Translations under genes and position numbers: made by a program
Shown: piece by piece, positions 1 to 8,029 of the stretch
Layout of the letters: the number at the start of each line of letters is the position of its first letter
Numbering within the stretch: the first letter of the stretch is position 1
NCBI GenBank assembly: GCA_963783865.1
Contig: CAWAPD010000002.1
Span: 473,376-537,375, forward strand
Direction: 5' to 3'
Length of the DNA: 64,000 nucleotides
From: CAWAPD01 sp963783865
GTDB lineage: Bacteria; Actinomycetota; Thermoleophilia; UBA2241
The notes under the pieces: model-generated
Database searches by the model: none
What the model saw: only the letters and a program-made list of their open reading frames with translations
What the model was told of the DNA's origin: nothing

Positions 1-443
1 TTGGGGATCTCGAAGCCCGTGTAGCGGCAGGCCAGGTCGATGCGCCGCCGCTCCGGCTTGGTGAGCAGCGTGCAGATCTCGAGCGACGCCGGCTTGCGGC
101 TGCGCAGGTTCTTCAGCAGGTAGCTCAGGGTCAGGCCGGAGTCGATGATGTCCTCGACGATCAGCACGTGGCGTCCCTCGATCGGCTGGTCGAGGTCCTT
201 GAGGATCCGCACGACGCCCGACGAGTCGGTCGCCGAGCCGTAGCTCGTGACGGCCATGAAGTCGAAGGTGACCGGGATGGTGATCGCCCGGGCGAGGTCG
301 GCGAGGAAGAAGACGGCGCCCTTGAGGACCCCGACCAGCAGCAGGTCCTTGCCCTCGTAGTCTCTCGAGATGGCGGCGGCCATCTCGGCGACCTTCGCCT
401 CGAGCTCGGCCGTCGACACGAGCGTCTCACCGATGCTGCTCAC
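1..443 (-). CDS. hpt: Hypoxanthine phosphoribosyltransferase (3' end beyond window)
   Basis: This purine-salvage enzyme makes IMP or GMP from hypoxanthine or guanine and PRPP. The reading frame starts at a GTG at 443 and runs off the left edge, so only about 147 residues are visible. The type I phosphoribosyltransferase PRPP motif reads VLIVEDIIDSGLTL, and the family sequence LLVGVLKGAVFFLADLARAI lies near the N-terminus. The start overlaps the tilS stop as GTGA, so the two are translationally coupled. The tilS-hpt order is common in Actinobacteria and Firmicutes. The identification is secure; only the C-terminus is missing. Confidence 0.95.
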   Translation of the reverse strand, partial: MSSIGETLVSTAELEAKVAEMAAAISRDYEGKDLLLVGVLKGAVFFLADLARAITIPVTFDFMAVTSYGSATDSSGVVRILKDLDQPIEGRHVLIVEDIIDSGLTLSYLLKNLRSRKPASLEICTLLTKPERRRIDLACRYTGFEIP

Positions 444-1822
444 TGCTCCTCCTCGTAGACGTGCAGGGTGGCCGCCGTGGCGGCCGTCACCTTGGACTCT
501 TCGCTCACGCGTCCCGGCAGGACCCAGGCGACGCGCCCGCCGCCCTCGGCCACGACGGCCGCGGCGCGGCGCCCGCGAGGCACCTTGGCCGCCGCCAGCA
601 GGTCGCTCAGCAGGGCCGGCCGCTCCATCCCCAGCGGGCGCTGCCGGTCGCCGCGCCGCGGGTGGCGGAGCGTGAGCCCCTCGGGCGCCGTGGCGGCGTC
701 GAGCCAGGCCTCGCCGGCCACCCGCTCCCAGGTCGCACCCGGGATGATATCCGCCCTAAAACGCCGGCCGCAGAACTCGACGGTCGCGCCGGGGCGCAGG
801 CGGGCCGGCGGGCACTCGTCGTGCCCGCCGGCCCGCCTGCGCACCCACAGCGTGTCGTACTCGCGCACCGCCTCGAAGCCGCGGCCCACGGCCACTGCCC
901 CGCTGCCCGCGGTGCCGGCCGCGAGGCGCCCGACGAGCGCCGTCAGACGGCGCTCGACCAGCGCCTCGCGGCCCAGCGCCCCGGCGAGCAGCCGCCGCAC
1001 GCACAGCGTCCGCAGCGCCTCGGGTTCGCCGGCCAGGGCGGTCAGGTCGAGGCCTTCCTGGCCGTCCGGCGCTTCTCGGGCCACCCGCCCCCAGGCGTCG
1101 GCGACCGCGGCCTCGAGCACCTCGTGCTCGGCCGCCGCGGTCGCCGCCAGGTCGGCGATCGTCTCGCCCGCCCTGGGGTTGATGCGCGCCAGCACCGGCA
1201 TCACCTCGTGGCGGATGAGGTTGCGCGCGTAGTCGGTGCCGGCGTTGCTCTCGTCGACGCCGTAGTCGATGCCGCACTCCGCGCAGTAGGCGCGGACCTC
1301 GCCGGCCCCGAGGCAGAGGAGCGGCCGCGCGAGGAGCCCCTCGCGCGGCCGCATCGCGCGCAGCGCCCCCGGCGAGGCGTACTTGGCCAGCCGGTAGACC
1401 ACCGTCTCGGCCTGGTCGTCGCGGTTGTGGGCGGTGACGATCGCGTCGGCGACGCCGCGCGCCACCAGCGCCTCGGCCGCTTCGTAGCGGATCCGGCGCG
1501 CGGCGTCCTGGAACCCCGGCTTGGACGGCCGGCGCTCGAGCTCCACGACGTGGAGCTCCACGCCGGCCGCCCCGCACGCCTCCTCCACGATCCGGCGGTC
1601 GCGCGTCGAGGCCGGCCCGCGGGTGCGGTAGTCCACATGGAGCGCCACGAACGTGAGACCGAGCCCGAGCCGCCGGTCCGCACGCCGCGCCAGATCGAGG
1701 AGCGCCATCGAGTCGGCGCCGCCCGAGAGCAGCAGCAGCGCCCGTTCCCCCGGGCGCAGCACGGCGCCGTCGGCGACGAACGCCGTCACGCGCTGCCCGA
1801 CTCCTCGCGCGATCCCTCTCAC
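440..1822 (-). CDS. tilS: tRNA(Ile)-lysidine synthase TilS
   Basis: TilS converts C34 of the AUA-reading tRNA-Ile to lysidine using ATP and lysine. The 460-residue protein has the N-type ATP pyrophosphatase P-loop SGGADS at residues 33-38. The C-terminal part carries the TilS substrate-binding domain, including LTLRHPRRGDRQRPLGM and the lysine/arginine-rich end of that domain. I chose the GTG at 1822: it has GAGG upstream and lies 8 bases after the stop of the DsrE-like gene. A longer upstream frame exists but it only reads through that neighbour. The gene is coupled to hpt downstream by a GTGA overlap. Confidence 0.94.
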   Translation of the reverse strand: MRGIARGVGQRVTAFVADGAVLRPGERALLLLSGGADSMALLDLARRADRRLGLGLTFVALHVDYRTRGPASTRDRRIVEEACGAAGVELHVVELERRPSKPGFQDAARRIRYEAAEALVARGVADAIVTAHNRDDQAETVVYRLAKYASPGALRAMRPREGLLARPLLCLGAGEVRAYCAECGIDYGVDESNAGTDYARNLIRHEVMPVLARINPRAGETIADLAATAAAEHEVLEAAVADAWGRVAREAPDGQEGLDLTALAGEPEALRTLCVRRLLAGALGREALVERRLTALVGRLAAGTAGSGAVAVGRGFEAVREYDTLWVRRRAGGHDECPPARLRPGATVEFCGRRFRADIIPGATWERVAGEAWLDAATAPEGLTLRHPRRGDRQRPLGMERPALLSDLLAAAKVPRGRRAAAVVAEGGGRVAWVLPGRVSEESKVTAATAATLHVYEEEQ

Positions 1823-1830
1823 GGCCGTCC

Positions 1831-2178
1831 TCAGAACGTGAGCGTCCGGTCGCTGCGCCCGACCAGGGCGGCCAGGTGGTGGACCGTGCCGACGGCGACG
1901 CCGGCGACCAGGTCGCCGGCGGTGAGCCCCCTCGTCTGGCAGCACGTGCCGCAGGCGGTGACGATCACGCCGCGTCCCAGCAGCTCGCGCAGCATCGCCT
2001 CCAGCGAGGCGTGCGCCTCGCGCGGGTCCTGCCCGGCGCGAGCGACCTGCACGCCGTCGCCCAGCAGGAACAGCTCGACGAACTCGTCCTGCAGCGCGAT
2101 CGCGCCGGCCAGGCGCAGGGCGTTGTACGGGGTCTCGGTGCCGTAGGGCGATGCGTTGACGATGAGTGCGGTAGCCAA
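1831..2178 (-). CDS. DsrE/TusD-like sulfur-relay family protein
   Basis: This 115-residue protein starts at a TTG at 2178 behind GGAGG and GGGGG stretches. It begins ATALIVNASPYGTETPYNAL and has the DsrE-fold core LAGAIALQDEFVELFLLGDG. The conserved cysteine segment TACGTCCQTRGL matches small DsrE/DsrF proteins that carry persulfide sulfur or act as sulfur-relay subunits. It leads the tilS-hpt group, so a link to tRNA thiolation is possible but only inferred. A TAGAAT -10-like hexamer lies at 2213-2218. An upstream in-frame extension would run through the tRNA gene and was rejected. Confidence 0.8.
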   Translation of the reverse strand: MATALIVNASPYGTETPYNALRLAGAIALQDEFVELFLLGDGVQVARAGQDPREAHASLEAMLRELLGRGVIVTACGTCCQTRGLTAGDLVAGVAVGTVHHLAALVGRSDRTLTF

Positions 2179-2240
2179 GGCGTTCCCCCTGCCTCCGTGT
2201 GGCGATGCCACGATTCTACGCCGAGAGATGGATCCCGGAA

Positions 2241-2268
2241 TCAAAGAGGGCGCCCGAACGGGCGCCCC
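2241..2268 (-). terminator. Intrinsic terminator of the initiator tRNA gene
   Basis: A GGGCGCCC-GTTC-GGGCGCCC type stem-loop lies immediately downstream of the tRNA 3' end and is followed on the minus strand by TCTTTGATT. It separates the tRNA from the DsrE-like gene. Confidence 0.75.
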
Positions 2269-2276
2269 GGAAGGCT

Positions 2277-2353
<77 letters not shown>

Positions 2354-2374
2354 TCGTTCCCCAAAGGGGCTGAC

Positions 2375-2404
2375 ATTGTACAATCGCGCGCCTCGTTATG
2401 TAAA
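2375..2404 (-). promoter_or_regulatory. Promoter of the initiator tRNA gene
   Basis: The minus strand reads TTTACA (2404-2399), an 18-base spacer, then TACAAT (2380-2375). This is close to the sigma-A consensus and lies about 20 bases upstream of the mature tRNA 5' end. Confidence 0.8.
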
Positions 2405-2510
2405 GCGCGGGCAGGATTCGCGCGCCTCGCGTCGCACACCCGGACAATGGGATGCTGACGGGGCCGTCAAGGCCCCGCGCCAGCGACCGATAACAGAGCC
2501 GGAGCCTCCA

Positions 2511-3635
2511 ATGGAACCGATGCACGACAGGCGCGCACGCCGCGGCCTCACGGCCGCCGCGGCCGCGGCCCCGGCCGCGGCCGTCGTCGCGCTGCTGTGC
2601 GCGGCGCTCCTCCTCTGGCCGGGGCCGCCCTCCGCGGCCGCCTCCCCTACCGTCGTGGTCGGCGCCAACGCCTCGCTGGCCGACCTGCAGCGCGCCGCCG
2701 ACAAGGTCCAGCGGCAGGTCGCCGCCCTCGACGACCAGATGGAGATCGTCGTCGAACGCTACGACCAGGCGCAGAGCCGCCTGGACGAAGCCGGCGGCGA
2801 GCTCTCGTCCGTGCGCCTCGAGCTGCAGCTGCGCGAAAGCGAGCTCGAGGCACAGCAGGAACTCCTCTCGCAGCGCCTCGTGTGGATGTACAAGTACGGC
2901 ACCGACTCGCTGCTCGACAGCCTGCTCACGGCCGGCAGCCTCACGGCGGCCGAGAGCCAGGTCGAGTTCTTCGGCCGCCTGACACGGCAGGACGACGACC
3001 TGCGGTCGCGGTTCCTCACCCTGACCGAGCAGGTCCGCCAGCTCGAGGCCACGGCGGCGGCCAGGCGCGACGACCTCCAGCAGGCCGAGCAGAAGGTCGA
3101 GGAGATCAAGCAGGCCGTCGAGGACAAGCTCGCGCAGCGCCAATCCCTCCTCGACGGCCTCGACAAGCGAATCAAGGTCATCATCGAGCGCCGCGACTCC
3201 GCCGCGGCGCGGCTCGCGGCCCGGCTCGGACGCGAGGCCGGCCTCGACCTCACGAAGGTCGCCGGCACGCCGGTGCAGCTCGCCGTCGTGCGCGAGTCGC
3301 TCAAGTACCTCGGCATCCCGTACGTGTGGGGCGGGGCGACGCCCCAGCAGGGCTTCGACTGCTCGGGGCTCGTGCAGTACGTCTACGCCAGGTACGGCGT
3401 GCAGCTCGTCCACTTCGCCGCCACCCAGGCCACCCAGGGCACGCCGGTGCCGCTATCGCAGCTGCAGCCGGCCGACCTGCTGTTCTGGGGGAACCCCATC
3501 CACCACGTCGGGATCTACGCCGGCAACGGCCTGTTCGTGGAGGCGCCGCACACCGGGGACGTCGTCAAGGTCGCCTCGCTGGCCGGCTACGAGACGCCGA
3601 GCACGGCGTGCCGCTACGCGATCCAGCTCCGCTGA
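2511..3635 (+). CDS. Secreted coiled-coil NlpC/P60 peptidoglycan hydrolase
   Basis: The protein probably cleaves peptide stems of peptidoglycan outside the membrane, as RipA-like or CwlO-like D,L-endopeptidases do. The ATG at 2511 lies 6 bases after GGAG. The 374 residues comprise an arginine-rich N-terminus, a hydrophobic signal or anchor segment (about 18-40), a long coiled coil (about 55-230), and an NlpC/P60 domain (about 255-374). The catalytic cysteine is Cys284 in GFDCSGL and the histidine lies in the HHVGIYAG motif (331-332). Coiled-coil plus NlpC/P60 architecture in Gram-positives usually depends on FtsEX-type activation. The longer upstream frame lacks a ribosome site. Confidence 0.93.
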   Translation: MEPMHDRRARRGLTAAAAAAPAAAVVALLCAALLLWPGPPSAAASPTVVVGANASLADLQRAADKVQRQVAALDDQMEIVVERYDQAQSRLDEAGGELSSVRLELQLRESELEAQQELLSQRLVWMYKYGTDSLLDSLLTAGSLTAAESQVEFFGRLTRQDDDLRSRFLTLTEQVRQLEATAAARRDDLQQAEQKVEEIKQAVEDKLAQRQSLLDGLDKRIKVIIERRDSAAARLAARLGREAGLDLTKVAGTPVQLAVVRESLKYLGIPYVWGGATPQQGFDCSGLVQYVYARYGVQLVHFAATQATQGTPVPLSQLQPADLLFWGNPIHHVGIYAGNGLFVEAPHTGDVVKVASLAGYETPSTACRYAIQLR

Positions 3636-3742
3636 CGGCGACCGTCCGCTCCACCGGGCGACCACCTGAGGCGATCCACCGTCCGGCACCGCGGAACGCG
3701 ACGCCACGTGCCTCGACGGCGATGAAAGGGTAGACTGCCGCC

Positions 3743-4063
3743 ATGACCGGGACCGTGCTCCTCGCCATCTTCATCGTCGTCGTCGTGGCGGTCGTGGCCG
3801 TGCTGGCCTGGCTGGGCCTTCGGGGCTGGCGGCTGTTCAAGACCGTGAACCGCGCGCAGGCCGAGCTGGTGCCGCTGGCCGACGGCCTCTCGCAGCGCGG
3901 CATGCTGGCCGGCGAGAAGGCCGAGCGGATCTCGGCCCGTTCCGTCGAGATGCAGCAGAGCATCGCCAGCCTGCAGGCCTCGATCCAGCGCTTCACGGTC
4001 CTCGTGCAGGCCTTCCAGGAGGCGAACGGCCGCTGGGGCAGCCTCAAGCGGCTGGTGCGCTAG
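3743..4063 (+). CDS. Small single-pass membrane protein with helical tail
   Basis: This 106-residue protein has one hydrophobic segment at about residues 4-28, followed by a soluble, probably helical tail rich in glutamine and alanine. It resembles DUF948-type or YtxG-like small membrane proteins only in general layout, so I do not assign a function. It stands alone, with the peptidase gene upstream and a strong terminator immediately after its stop. Confidence 0.75.
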   Translation: MTGTVLLAIFIVVVVAVVAVLAWLGLRGWRLFKTVNRAQAELVPLADGLSQRGMLAGEKAERISARSVEMQQSIASLQASIQRFTVLVQAFQEANGRWGSLKRLVR

Positions 4064-4078
4064 CGGTACCAGGGCGAA

Positions 4079-4120
4079 GGGGCGGGGGCGAGGCCGTGCC
4101 GGCCTCGCCCCCGCCCCTTT
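4079..4120 (+). terminator. Intrinsic terminator between convergent genes
   Basis: An 18-bp perfect GC-rich stem (4079-4096 with 4100-4117, loop TGC) is followed by TTT. It closes the small membrane gene on the plus strand and faces the end of the oxidoreductase gene on the minus strand. Confidence 0.85.
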
Positions 4121-4151
4121 CTCGTGCCGTCCCCGGCGCGCCGGCGGTGGC

Positions 4152-5906
4152 TTACGCCACCGGCGCGCCCCAGCCGCGCGCCGCATAGTAGTCGCGCAGC
4201 ATGACGTCCATCTCGTCCTGGGTCAGCGTGAGCTGCTTCTCGTCGTCGGTCGCCCGCTCGGTGATCCAGGCGGGCAGCCGTTCGTGCGTGCCGGCCGTGA
4301 AGCCGCGCAACTCGTTGAAGCGGTGCGACTCGGTGACGATCCGGTTGGCGATCGCGCCCAGGTCGGCCTCGGTGTAGTCGGTGCCGAGCGCCGCGTTGAC
4401 CACGCCGGTGATATACGGCCACGGCACCAGGTCGCGGTAGAAGCGGCAGTAGATCAGGGTGTCCATGATGACGAGGCGGTTCTCCCAGTCCACGTACATC
4501 GCCGCCTTGCCCTCGATCACCCGCGGGTCGCTGAAACCGGCGAGTTCGGCCTTGTAGAAGGTCCCGCGCAGGTGACAGGCGCCGCGCGACACCGTCGCGT
4601 ACGCGAGGCCCATCCCCTTGAGCGAGCGGGGGTCGTAGCCGGCCGGCTCCATCCCCTTGACGTGGACGGCGACACCCTTGAGCTCGGGGATCGCCGCCTC
4701 GACGGCCAGCACGCCCCCGGCGAACAGGTCGCCGGTCGGCGTGTCACGGAGGCACATGTGCTCGAGGAACTCGGCCACGCCGTCGGCGTCGCCGAAGTCC
4801 AGCTTCTCGTCGATGAGCCCACGCAGCGACGCCTCGATCCCCAGGGCGGCCAGGTTGCCGCCGGTCATCGTGTCGATGCCCAGGCGGTCGCAGATGTCGT
4901 TCATGCGCATGATCTGGCCGAAGTCGACGATCTCGCAGAGCCCGCCGAAGCAGTAGATCGTCTCGTACTCGGGACCGTCGATCTCGAGGCCGGCCAGTGG
5001 GTGTCCCTCGGGCACCTTGCAGTGCTTGACGCACTGCATCATGCAGGGCGGGCAGGCCTCGTTCTTGACGAGGTACTTCTCCATCATCGTCTCGGCCGAG
5101 ATCGGCTCGAAGTCGTCGAGGTGGCCCTTGCGCCAGTACCGCGTGGGGAAGCCGTTGACGCCGTTCAGCAGGCGCACCATCTGCACGGTGCCCTTGGCCC
5201 TGTAGGCGGCCACGCCGGGGTTGTCCTTGCCCTCGGCCGCCATTTGCTTGACCAGGGCCTTGAACTCGTCGGGGCGCGCGACCTCGACCGGCTTGTCGCC
5301 GTGGAACACGAGGCCCTTGAGCTTCTTGGAGCCGAACACGGCGCCGGGACCGCCGCGCCCCAGGCTGTGCCACTTGTTGTTCTCGACGCAGGCGAAGCGG
5401 ACCAGGTTCTCGCCGGCTTGACCGATCACGCACGCCTGAGCCTTCGGCGCCTCGACGGCGTGCCTGGCGACGATCCTCTCCTCGGCCTCGTAGGTGTCGA
5501 GACCCCAGAGGTCGTCGGCGGGGTGGATCGTGGCGCCTTTGCCGGAGATCTCGAGGTAGACGGGGGAGTCGGCCGCCCCTTCGACGACCACCATCCTGTA
5601 GCCGGTCCTGGCGAACTGCGGCGTGACGTTCCCGCCCGAGGTGCATTCGCCGTAGCCGCCGGTGAGGGGGGAGAGGAAATGCACGCCATAGCGGTTGCCG
5701 CCGAACATCGTCGTGCCGCTGATCGGGCCCGTGACGAAGAAGAGCTTGTTCTGCGGGCTGAGCGGGTCGACCTCGGGGCCGACCTCCTCCAGAAGATAGT
5801 GGGTGCCGAGGCCCTTGCCCCCGATGTACTCGCGGATCAGCTCCGCCGGGATCGTCTCCTCGCTGACCTTCCGCGAGGACAGGTCGATCCGCAACAGGTC
5901 TCCCAT
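4152..5906 (-). CDS. aor: Tungsten-dependent aldehyde:ferredoxin oxidoreductase
   Basis: AOR-family enzymes oxidise aldehydes to acids (or reduce acids) with ferredoxin, using a bis-pterin tungsten site and a [4Fe-4S] cluster. The 584-residue length fits the family. The cluster ligands are visible as C285-x2-C288-x3-C292 (CPPCMMQC) and C487 (IYCRFYRD), spaced as in the Pyrococcus furiosus enzyme. The pterin-binding N-terminal part includes GGYGECTSGGN. The ATG at 5906 is preceded by AAAGGA. No ferredoxin, tungstate transporter or cofactor gene lies next to it, so the electron partner is unknown. Confidence 0.94.
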   Translation of the reverse strand: MGDLLRIDLSSRKVSEETIPAELIREYIGGKGLGTHYLLEEVGPEVDPLSPQNKLFFVTGPISGTTMFGGNRYGVHFLSPLTGGYGECTSGGNVTPQFARTGYRMVVVEGAADSPVYLEISGKGATIHPADDLWGLDTYEAEERIVARHAVEAPKAQACVIGQAGENLVRFACVENNKWHSLGRGGPGAVFGSKKLKGLVFHGDKPVEVARPDEFKALVKQMAAEGKDNPGVAAYRAKGTVQMVRLLNGVNGFPTRYWRKGHLDDFEPISAETMMEKYLVKNEACPPCMMQCVKHCKVPEGHPLAGLEIDGPEYETIYCFGGLCEIVDFGQIMRMNDICDRLGIDTMTGGNLAALGIEASLRGLIDEKLDFGDADGVAEFLEHMCLRDTPTGDLFAGGVLAVEAAIPELKGVAVHVKGMEPAGYDPRSLKGMGLAYATVSRGACHLRGTFYKAELAGFSDPRVIEGKAAMYVDWENRLVIMDTLIYCRFYRDLVPWPYITGVVNAALGTDYTEADLGAIANRIVTESHRFNELRGFTAGTHERLPAWITERATDDEKQLTLTQDEMDVMLRDYYAARGWGAPVA

Positions 5907-6015
5907 TTTCCGCGTCCTTTCGTAGCCGGCGTTGATTCGCGTGGTCGGCCGGGGTCGGAGACGCACGGCGCCGGACGGCGCCGGGGCCCCTTCCCCTACC
6001 TCTAGGATTCACCAG

Positions 6016-6083
6016 GGCGGCGAAGCAAGCAAGCGGGCGGGTTTGGCCGACCGGGCCAAACCCGCCCACCCGTGCTTCGCCGC
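6016..6083. terminator. Nested palindrome after alanine dehydrogenase
   Basis: A 14-bp perfect inverted repeat (6035-6048 with 6054-6067) sits inside outer GGCGGCGAAGCA-like arms, between ald and the oxidoreductase start. There is no U-tract, so it is a probable hairpin-type terminator for ald. Confidence 0.6.
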
Positions 6084-6105
6084 CGGGTCCGCGAGCCGCG
6101 CCTCG

Positions 6106-7224
6106 CTAGGCGAGCGCCTCCGCCAGCGGCGTGTACGGCAGCTTGTGGGCCTCTGCCACCGACGGGATCGTCAGCTTGCCGCGGTAGACGTTGACGCCCA
6201 GCGCCAGTTCGGGGACCTCTCTCGCGGCGGTCTCGAACCCGCGGGTGGCGATCGTCAGGCCGTAGGGCAGGGTGACGTTGGTCAGCGCCATCGTGGAGGT
6301 GCGCGCCACCGCGCCGGGCATGTTGGCGACGCAGTAGTGGACGATGCCCTCTTCGACGTACGTGGGCTCGGTGTGGGTCGTCGGGCGCGAGGTCTCGAAG
6401 CACCCGCCCTGGTCGATGGCCACGTCGACCACGACCGAGCCGGGCCGCATGGTCTTGAGCATGTACCGTCTCACCAGGTGCGGCGCCTGAGCGCCGCCCG
6501 GCAGGAGCACCGCGCCGACGACGAGGTCGGCGTGCTCGAGCTCCTCGGCGACGGCCGACTCGTTGGACATCACCGTCTCGACGCGGCCGCCGAAGATGTC
6601 GTCGAGATAGGCGAGCCGGTCGGCGACCTTGTCCAGGAGCACCACGCGGGCGCCCAGGCCGACGGCCATCTTGGCCGCGTTCACGCCGACCGTGCCGCCG
6701 CCGATGATCACCACCTTGCCGGGGGGCACGCCGGTCACGCCGCCGAGCAGTACGCCGGACCCGCCGTTGGCCTTCTGCAGCGCCGTGGCGCCGGCCTGGA
6801 TCGCCAGCCGCCCGGCGACCTCGCTCATGGGGGCGAGCAGCGGGTGGCCCTTCGGCGTCTCGACCGTCTCGTAGGCCAGACCGCGGATGTCGGCCTTCAA
6901 CATGGCCTCGGTCAGCTCGCGCGCGTAGTCGGCCGCCAGGTGCAGGTAGGTGTAGAGGATCTGGCCGGGCTTGAACCTGGGCCACTCGACGGGCAGCGGC
7001 TCCTTGACCTTGACGATCATGTCGGCCGCCGCGAAGACCTCGTCGACGGGGACGAGGCGGGCGCCGGCGGCGGCGTAGGCGTCGTCGGGGAACCCGGAGC
7101 CGACGCCGGCGCCCGCCTCGACGACCACCTCGTGGCCGGCCCGCACGAACTCGCGCACGCCGATCGGCGTGACCGCGACGCGATACTCCTCGTTCTTGAT
7201 CTCCCTGGGAACGCCGATGATCAT
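6106..7224 (-). CDS. ald: Alanine dehydrogenase
   Basis: This enzyme interconverts L-alanine with pyruvate, ammonia and NADH, allowing alanine use as carbon and nitrogen source or redox balancing. The 372-residue length is standard. It begins MIIGVPREIKNEEYRVAV, has the substrate motif KVKEPLP, and has the Rossmann motif VIIGGGTVGVNAAKMA. The ATG at 7224 follows AGGAGGAG. The Lrp-type regulator gene is immediately upstream on the same strand, with a promoter and a large palindrome between them. Confidence 0.96.
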   Translation of the reverse strand: MIIGVPREIKNEEYRVAVTPIGVREFVRAGHEVVVEAGAGVGSGFPDDAYAAAGARLVPVDEVFAAADMIVKVKEPLPVEWPRFKPGQILYTYLHLAADYARELTEAMLKADIRGLAYETVETPKGHPLLAPMSEVAGRLAIQAGATALQKANGGSGVLLGGVTGVPPGKVVIIGGGTVGVNAAKMAVGLGARVVLLDKVADRLAYLDDIFGGRVETVMSNESAVAEELEHADLVVGAVLLPGGAQAPHLVRRYMLKTMRPGSVVVDVAIDQGGCFETSRPTTHTEPTYVEEGIVHYCVANMPGAVARTSTMALTNVTLPYGLTIATRGFETAAREVPELALGVNVYRGKLTIPSVAEAHKLPYTPLAEALA

Positions 7225-7300
7225 CGCAGGCTCCTCCTGATGACGTGGGCAAGAGAGGACCGGGTCCGGCAGCGGTGCCGGCGGGTCGTCACGGTTTGGC

Positions 7301-7327
7301 ATTGTATCAGAGTATCGGCACTTTCAA
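7301..7327 (-). promoter_or_regulatory. Putative ald promoter
   Basis: The minus strand has TACAAT (7306-7301) with TTGAAA 15 bases upstream (7327-7322), or CGTTGA at the optimal 17 bases. It lies about 77 bases before the ald start, downstream of the candidate operator at 7337-7365. Confidence 0.5.
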
Positions 7328-7336
7328 CGCTCACAC

Positions 7337-7365
7337 CGCAAAGACGTCTGCAGACATACTTTGCG
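7337..7365. promoter_or_regulatory. Candidate Lrp/AsnC operator upstream of ald
   Basis: The outer arms CGCAAAG and CTTTGCG are perfect inverted repeats. They flank a central perfect palindrome, GTCTGCAGAC. The site lies between the regulator stop and the ald promoter. Lrp-family proteins that control ald bind comparable imperfect dyads, so this is the likely site for the neighbouring regulator; that link is inferred. Confidence 0.55.
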
Positions 7366-7377
7366 AAACGGAAAGTC

Positions 7378-7875
7378 TTACCTACTACCGTTGTTGGGCT
7401 GCTTCTCCCAGGCGTCGCGCATCGCCCGCGGCAGCGGCATCCACTTGTCGGCGGCCTTCATGACCACGAACATCTCGCTGGACTGCACGCCGCCGAGGGC
7501 CTGCAGCGAGATGTTGAGGAAGTCGTACAGCCCGCTCATCCCGTCGGCCGTGACGACCTCGGCGACGATGTCGTAACGGCCGGTGACGACGGCGGCCCAG
7601 TTGACCTCGTCGAGGGCGGCCAGACGCTCCACCATCTCCTCGAGGTTGAACTTGTCGAGCGTGAGGCCCACGAGCGCCGTCGTCGTGCCCCGCGTGTCGG
7701 CCGCGTTCAGCAGCCCGGCGACCTTGAGCACGCCTTCGGCGGTCAGCCGCCGCAGCCGCGAGCGGACGGTCGGCACCGAGACGCCGGTCCGCGCGGCGAT
7801 CTCGGCCAGGGAGAGACGGCCGTCGTCGCTGAGGGTCGCGATGATGGCGCGATCGAGTACGTCGAGCCTGTCCAT
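7378..7875 (-). CDS. Lrp/AsnC-family transcriptional regulator
   Basis: The 165-residue protein has an N-terminal winged-helix domain (about residues 1-60, with LDRAIIATLSDDGRLSLAEI and a recognition helix around GVSVPTVRSRL). A C-terminal RAM effector-binding domain follows (about 70-150). The ATG at 7875 follows GGAGGGAGG. It lies directly upstream of alanine dehydrogenase on the same strand. By analogy with AldR/BkdR-type regulators it probably senses alanine or another amino acid and controls ald. It also carries a short C-terminal extension beyond the RAM domain. Confidence 0.88.
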   Translation of the reverse strand: MDRLDVLDRAIIATLSDDGRLSLAEIAARTGVSVPTVRSRLRRLTAEGVLKVAGLLNAADTRGTTTALVGLTLDKFNLEEMVERLAALDEVNWAAVVTGRYDIVAEVVTADGMSGLYDFLNISLQALGGVQSSEMFVVMKAADKWMPLPRAMRDAWEKQPNNGSR

Positions 7876-8029
7876 CCGACCGTCCTCCCTCCACCGCGCG
7901 GGACGCCGGGCGCCCCGCCCCCTCTGGTATCGTGTACCGGGTAGCATTACCTGCAGCGGAAGCGACGCAAGTCAAGGGAGTCGACGTGGGCGATCACCCC
8001 GTGCTGGTCCGTCCTGCGAGGCGGCAGCC

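Noticed and set aside
461..2146. 561-codon plus-strand frame opposite tilS
   Set aside because: It is a shadow frame with no domain or ribosome site; tilS on the other strand has all family motifs.
2381..2510. Cyclic-di-AMP (ydaO-type) riboswitch before the NlpC/P60 gene
   Set aside because: Such riboswitches often precede cell-wall hydrolases in Actinobacteria, but I could not match the conserved core; only a short GGGGCC/GGCCCC hairpin is present.
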